Below are positions 5,925 through 7,230 of a DNA stretch of 7,230 nucleotides, piece by piece. The DNA is taken from contig CAZORA010000063.1 in the NCBI GenBank assembly GCA_964582225.1, positions 1-7,230 on the forward strand, given 5' to 3'. The position numbers and the translations under genes are program-made. Under the pieces are notes generated by a model. It made no database searches. It worked only from the letters and a program-made list of their open reading frames with translations, and was not told where the DNA came from. The first letter of the stretch is position 1. Each line of letters opens with the position of its first letter. This stretch comes from Dokdonella_A sp964582225. Its GTDB lineage: Bacteria > Pseudomonadota > Gammaproteobacteria > Xanthomonadales > Rhodanobacteraceae.

Positions 5925-6833
5925 TCAGTCGGCCACGTCCGGCTCGAAGAAGGACCAGCGCACCTCGGGGAAGGCCGCCTTGAGCTCGCGCTCCACCGCA
6001 TTGATGCCATCGACCACGCCGCGGGTGGAGAGGTCGCGGTTCATCTCGGCCTTGATCGCCACCATCACGTCCTTGCCGAGCTGAAGGGTCAGCAGGTTGA
6101 AGACCCGGGCGATCTCCGGACGCTGCTCGAGAAAGGCCAACATCGCGGCCTTGCGCGCGGGTTCCACGCCCTGTCCAATCAGCAGCGCCTTGACCTCGAC
6201 GGCGATGAACACGGCGATCACCACCAGCAGCACGCCGATGGCCAGCGTGCCCAGCGCGTCGAACATGGCGTTGCCGGTGAGCATGGTGAGCACCACCGCG
6301 ATCAACGCCAGCGTCAGGCCCAGCAAGGCGGCGAGATCCTCGCCGAAGATGACGATCAGCTCGCTCTGGCGGCTCTCGCGAAACCAGCGCCACAGGCTGC
6401 GCTCGCCACGTACCTTGTTGACCTCGCGCAGACAACCCCACATGGAAATGCTCTCGGCGACGATGCCGAAAGCGAGCACGGCGACAGCGATCCCTGCCCA
6501 CTTCAGCGGCTCGGGCGCGGTCAGTTTGTGGATGCCCTCGTAGATCGAAAACGCGCCGCCCACCGAGAAGAGGATCAGGGCGACCAGGAAGGACCAGAAG
6601 TAGATCGCCTTGCCGTGGCCCAGCGGATAATCCGGTGAGGGCGGCGCCTTGGCATCGCGGATGCCAAGCAGCAACAAGCCTTGGTTGCCGCAGTCGGCCA
6701 GCGAATGCACGGCCTCGGCGAGCATCGCACCGGAACCGGTGATGAAGGCTGCCGCCGCCTTGGCCAGAAAGATCGCGAAATTGGCGCCGAGCGCGTAGAA
6801 GATGGTGCGGATCGAGTTGGCATGACCTGCCAT
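5925..6833 (-). CDS. cation diffusion facilitator (CDF) family metal transporter, ZnT9-like
   Basis: This inner-membrane carrier probably exports a divalent cation such as zinc in exchange for protons. The 302 residues have six predicted helices, at about 11-33, 40-58, 77-101, 110-133, 159-183 and 190-213, then a soluble C-terminal domain of about 90 residues as in CDF dimers. Helix two carries the metal-site pair His43-x3-Asp47 in EAVHSLADCGNQ. The segment PLGHGKAIYFWSF (70-82) and the helix-five motif GEDLAALLG (164-172) are what I recall from the SLC30A9/ZnT9-related branch of the family. Helix five has Glu165-Asp166 instead of the usual (H/D)-x3-D pair. The start at 6833 is chosen because AGGGAA (6841-6846) lies just upstream and because family members begin in this way just before the first helix; the frame stays open to 7091, but that extension looks non-coding. 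The transported metal cannot be read from the sequence. It is a single leftward gene with no visible partner. Confidence 0.92.
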   Translation of the reverse strand: MAGHANSIRTIFYALGANFAIFLAKAAAAFITGSGAMLAEAVHSLADCGNQGLLLLGIRDAKAPPSPDYPLGHGKAIYFWSFLVALILFSVGGAFSIYEGIHKLTAPEPLKWAGIAVAVLAFGIVAESISMWGCLREVNKVRGERSLWRWFRESRQSELIVIFGEDLAALLGLTLALIAVVLTMLTGNAMFDALGTLAIGVLLVVIAVFIAVEVKALLIGQGVEPARKAAMLAFLEQRPEIARVFNLLTLQLGKDVMVAIKAEMNRDLSTRGVVDGINAVERELKAAFPEVRWSFFEPDVAD

Positions 6834-7190
6834 GCGCGGATTCCCTGGCGAAAGAAGATGTGCGCCCGCTCGCGGGACGACCGCCCAAATCCGGTGCGCA
6901 GGTCGCGCATGGTGCCGCAAAGCGCAGCCGCGGTCGATGCTTGCTTGCGCGACGTTTCCGGCTGACGCCGCGCGTTCGCTCGGACGAATTCTTGTTGCCG
7001 GTACACCCGAGCGCGGCCCCCGCAACGAAAACGTGCGTGGGGGGCCAGCGGCGTGGACGTCGACGATTGCGGGAGCTTCTTTTCCCCACACACGTGGGGG
7101 GATCCGCCTGTCCGCAAGTGCGAAGCATCGACGCCCTGTCGGCGCCAGCCGAGGGTGAACCTAAGGAGGATCTGGACAAGTCGACACGCT
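6834..7190. other. region upstream of the CDF gene, no convincing gene
   Basis: This stretch of about 357 bases holds the 5' region of the metal transporter. Just upstream of its ribosome binding site is a hairpin CCCGC/GCGGG (about 6866-6876). Further out is a perfect 6-base stem CCCCAC-ACAC-GTGGGG (7084-7099), with no T run on its downstream side in either direction. A strong anti-ribosome match TAAGGAGG (7162-7169) is not followed by a usable start codon. No clear promoter for the leftward gene could be picked and no known riboswitch pattern is recognised. Confidence 0.5.
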
Positions 7191-7230
7191 CGTCACTCCC
7201 GCGAAGGCGGGAGTCCAGTGCCTTTGATTT
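7191..7230 (+). repeat. REP-like dispersed palindromic repeat (continues past window edge)
   Basis: The element CGTCACTCCCGC-GAAG-GCGGGAGTCCAG contains a perfect 8-base stem, ACTCCCGC (7195-7202) with GCGGGAGT (7207-7214), around the loop GAAG. It continues with TGCCTTTGATTT to the edge. This matches the pattern of an abundant intergenic repeat that I recall from Xanthomonadales and other Proteobacteria (GTCATTCCCGCG-type hairpin, then TCCAGT). Such repeats are typically transcribed hairpins near gene ends. The full length is not visible. Confidence 0.65.

Noticed and set aside
6834..7091. An 86-residue N-terminal extension of the CDF transporter from the ATG at 7091
   Set aside because: The extension is Arg/Pro/Ala-rich without family similarity, while AGGGAA precedes the ATG at 6833 and the family's usual N-terminus begins there.
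7084..7099. CCCCAC-ACAC-GTGGGG hairpin as a terminator
   Set aside because: The Ts lie upstream of the stem on the plus strand, and the minus strand continues with AAAAG, so there is no T run after the stem in either direction.
7162..7230. Strong ribosome-binding-like TAAGGAGG that could start a gene running off the right edge
   Set aside because: No ATG, GTG or TTG lies at usable spacing; the only near candidate, CTG, is two bases away. The frame would simply translate the palindromic repeat.

Overview
The window looks like a piece of a high-GC gammaproteobacterial chromosome, most likely of the Xanthomonadales type. The clues are a GC-rich base composition with strong third-position GC bias, long antisense shadow reading frames, and a dispersed palindromic repeat at the right edge of the kind I recall from that group. 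The taxonomic call is inference. No rRNA, tRNA or CRISPR array is visible.

Layout, left to right. Positions 1-127 (minus) hold the first 42 codons of a transposase resembling the IS1634 family; the rest lies off the left edge. About 110 bases away begins a two-gene multidrug efflux operon read leftwards: a lipoprotein adaptor of the AcrA/MexA type (start 4559, stop 3381), then, six bases later, an AcrB/MexB-type RND pump of 1045 residues (3374-237). The pump keeps its proton-relay residues and looks intact. No TolC/OprM-type outer membrane channel follows within the window; the insertion sequence sits where such a gene often lies.

Positions 4560-5003 are a gene-free divergent region. On the pump side it holds a cluster of inverted repeats that could be an operator or a folded mRNA leader. 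On the other side is a sigma70-like promoter for two small rightward genes: a predicted secreted 110-residue protein with two cysteines (5004-5336), then a 94-residue membrane-anchored zinc-ribbon protein (5340-5624). I recognise neither beyond these features. A 300-base convergent gap without genes follows, then a leftward cation diffusion facilitator metal transporter of 302 residues (6833-5925). The remaining 397 bases hold no convincing gene and end in the palindromic repeat.

The themes are export of drugs and metal ions and mobile DNA. The adaptor and pump should form an inner-membrane and periplasmic complex that borrows an outer membrane channel encoded elsewhere. The CDF gene appears to be an independent unit. 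I found no clearly new system. The best leads are the unknown small-protein pair and the repeat cluster before the pump operon.
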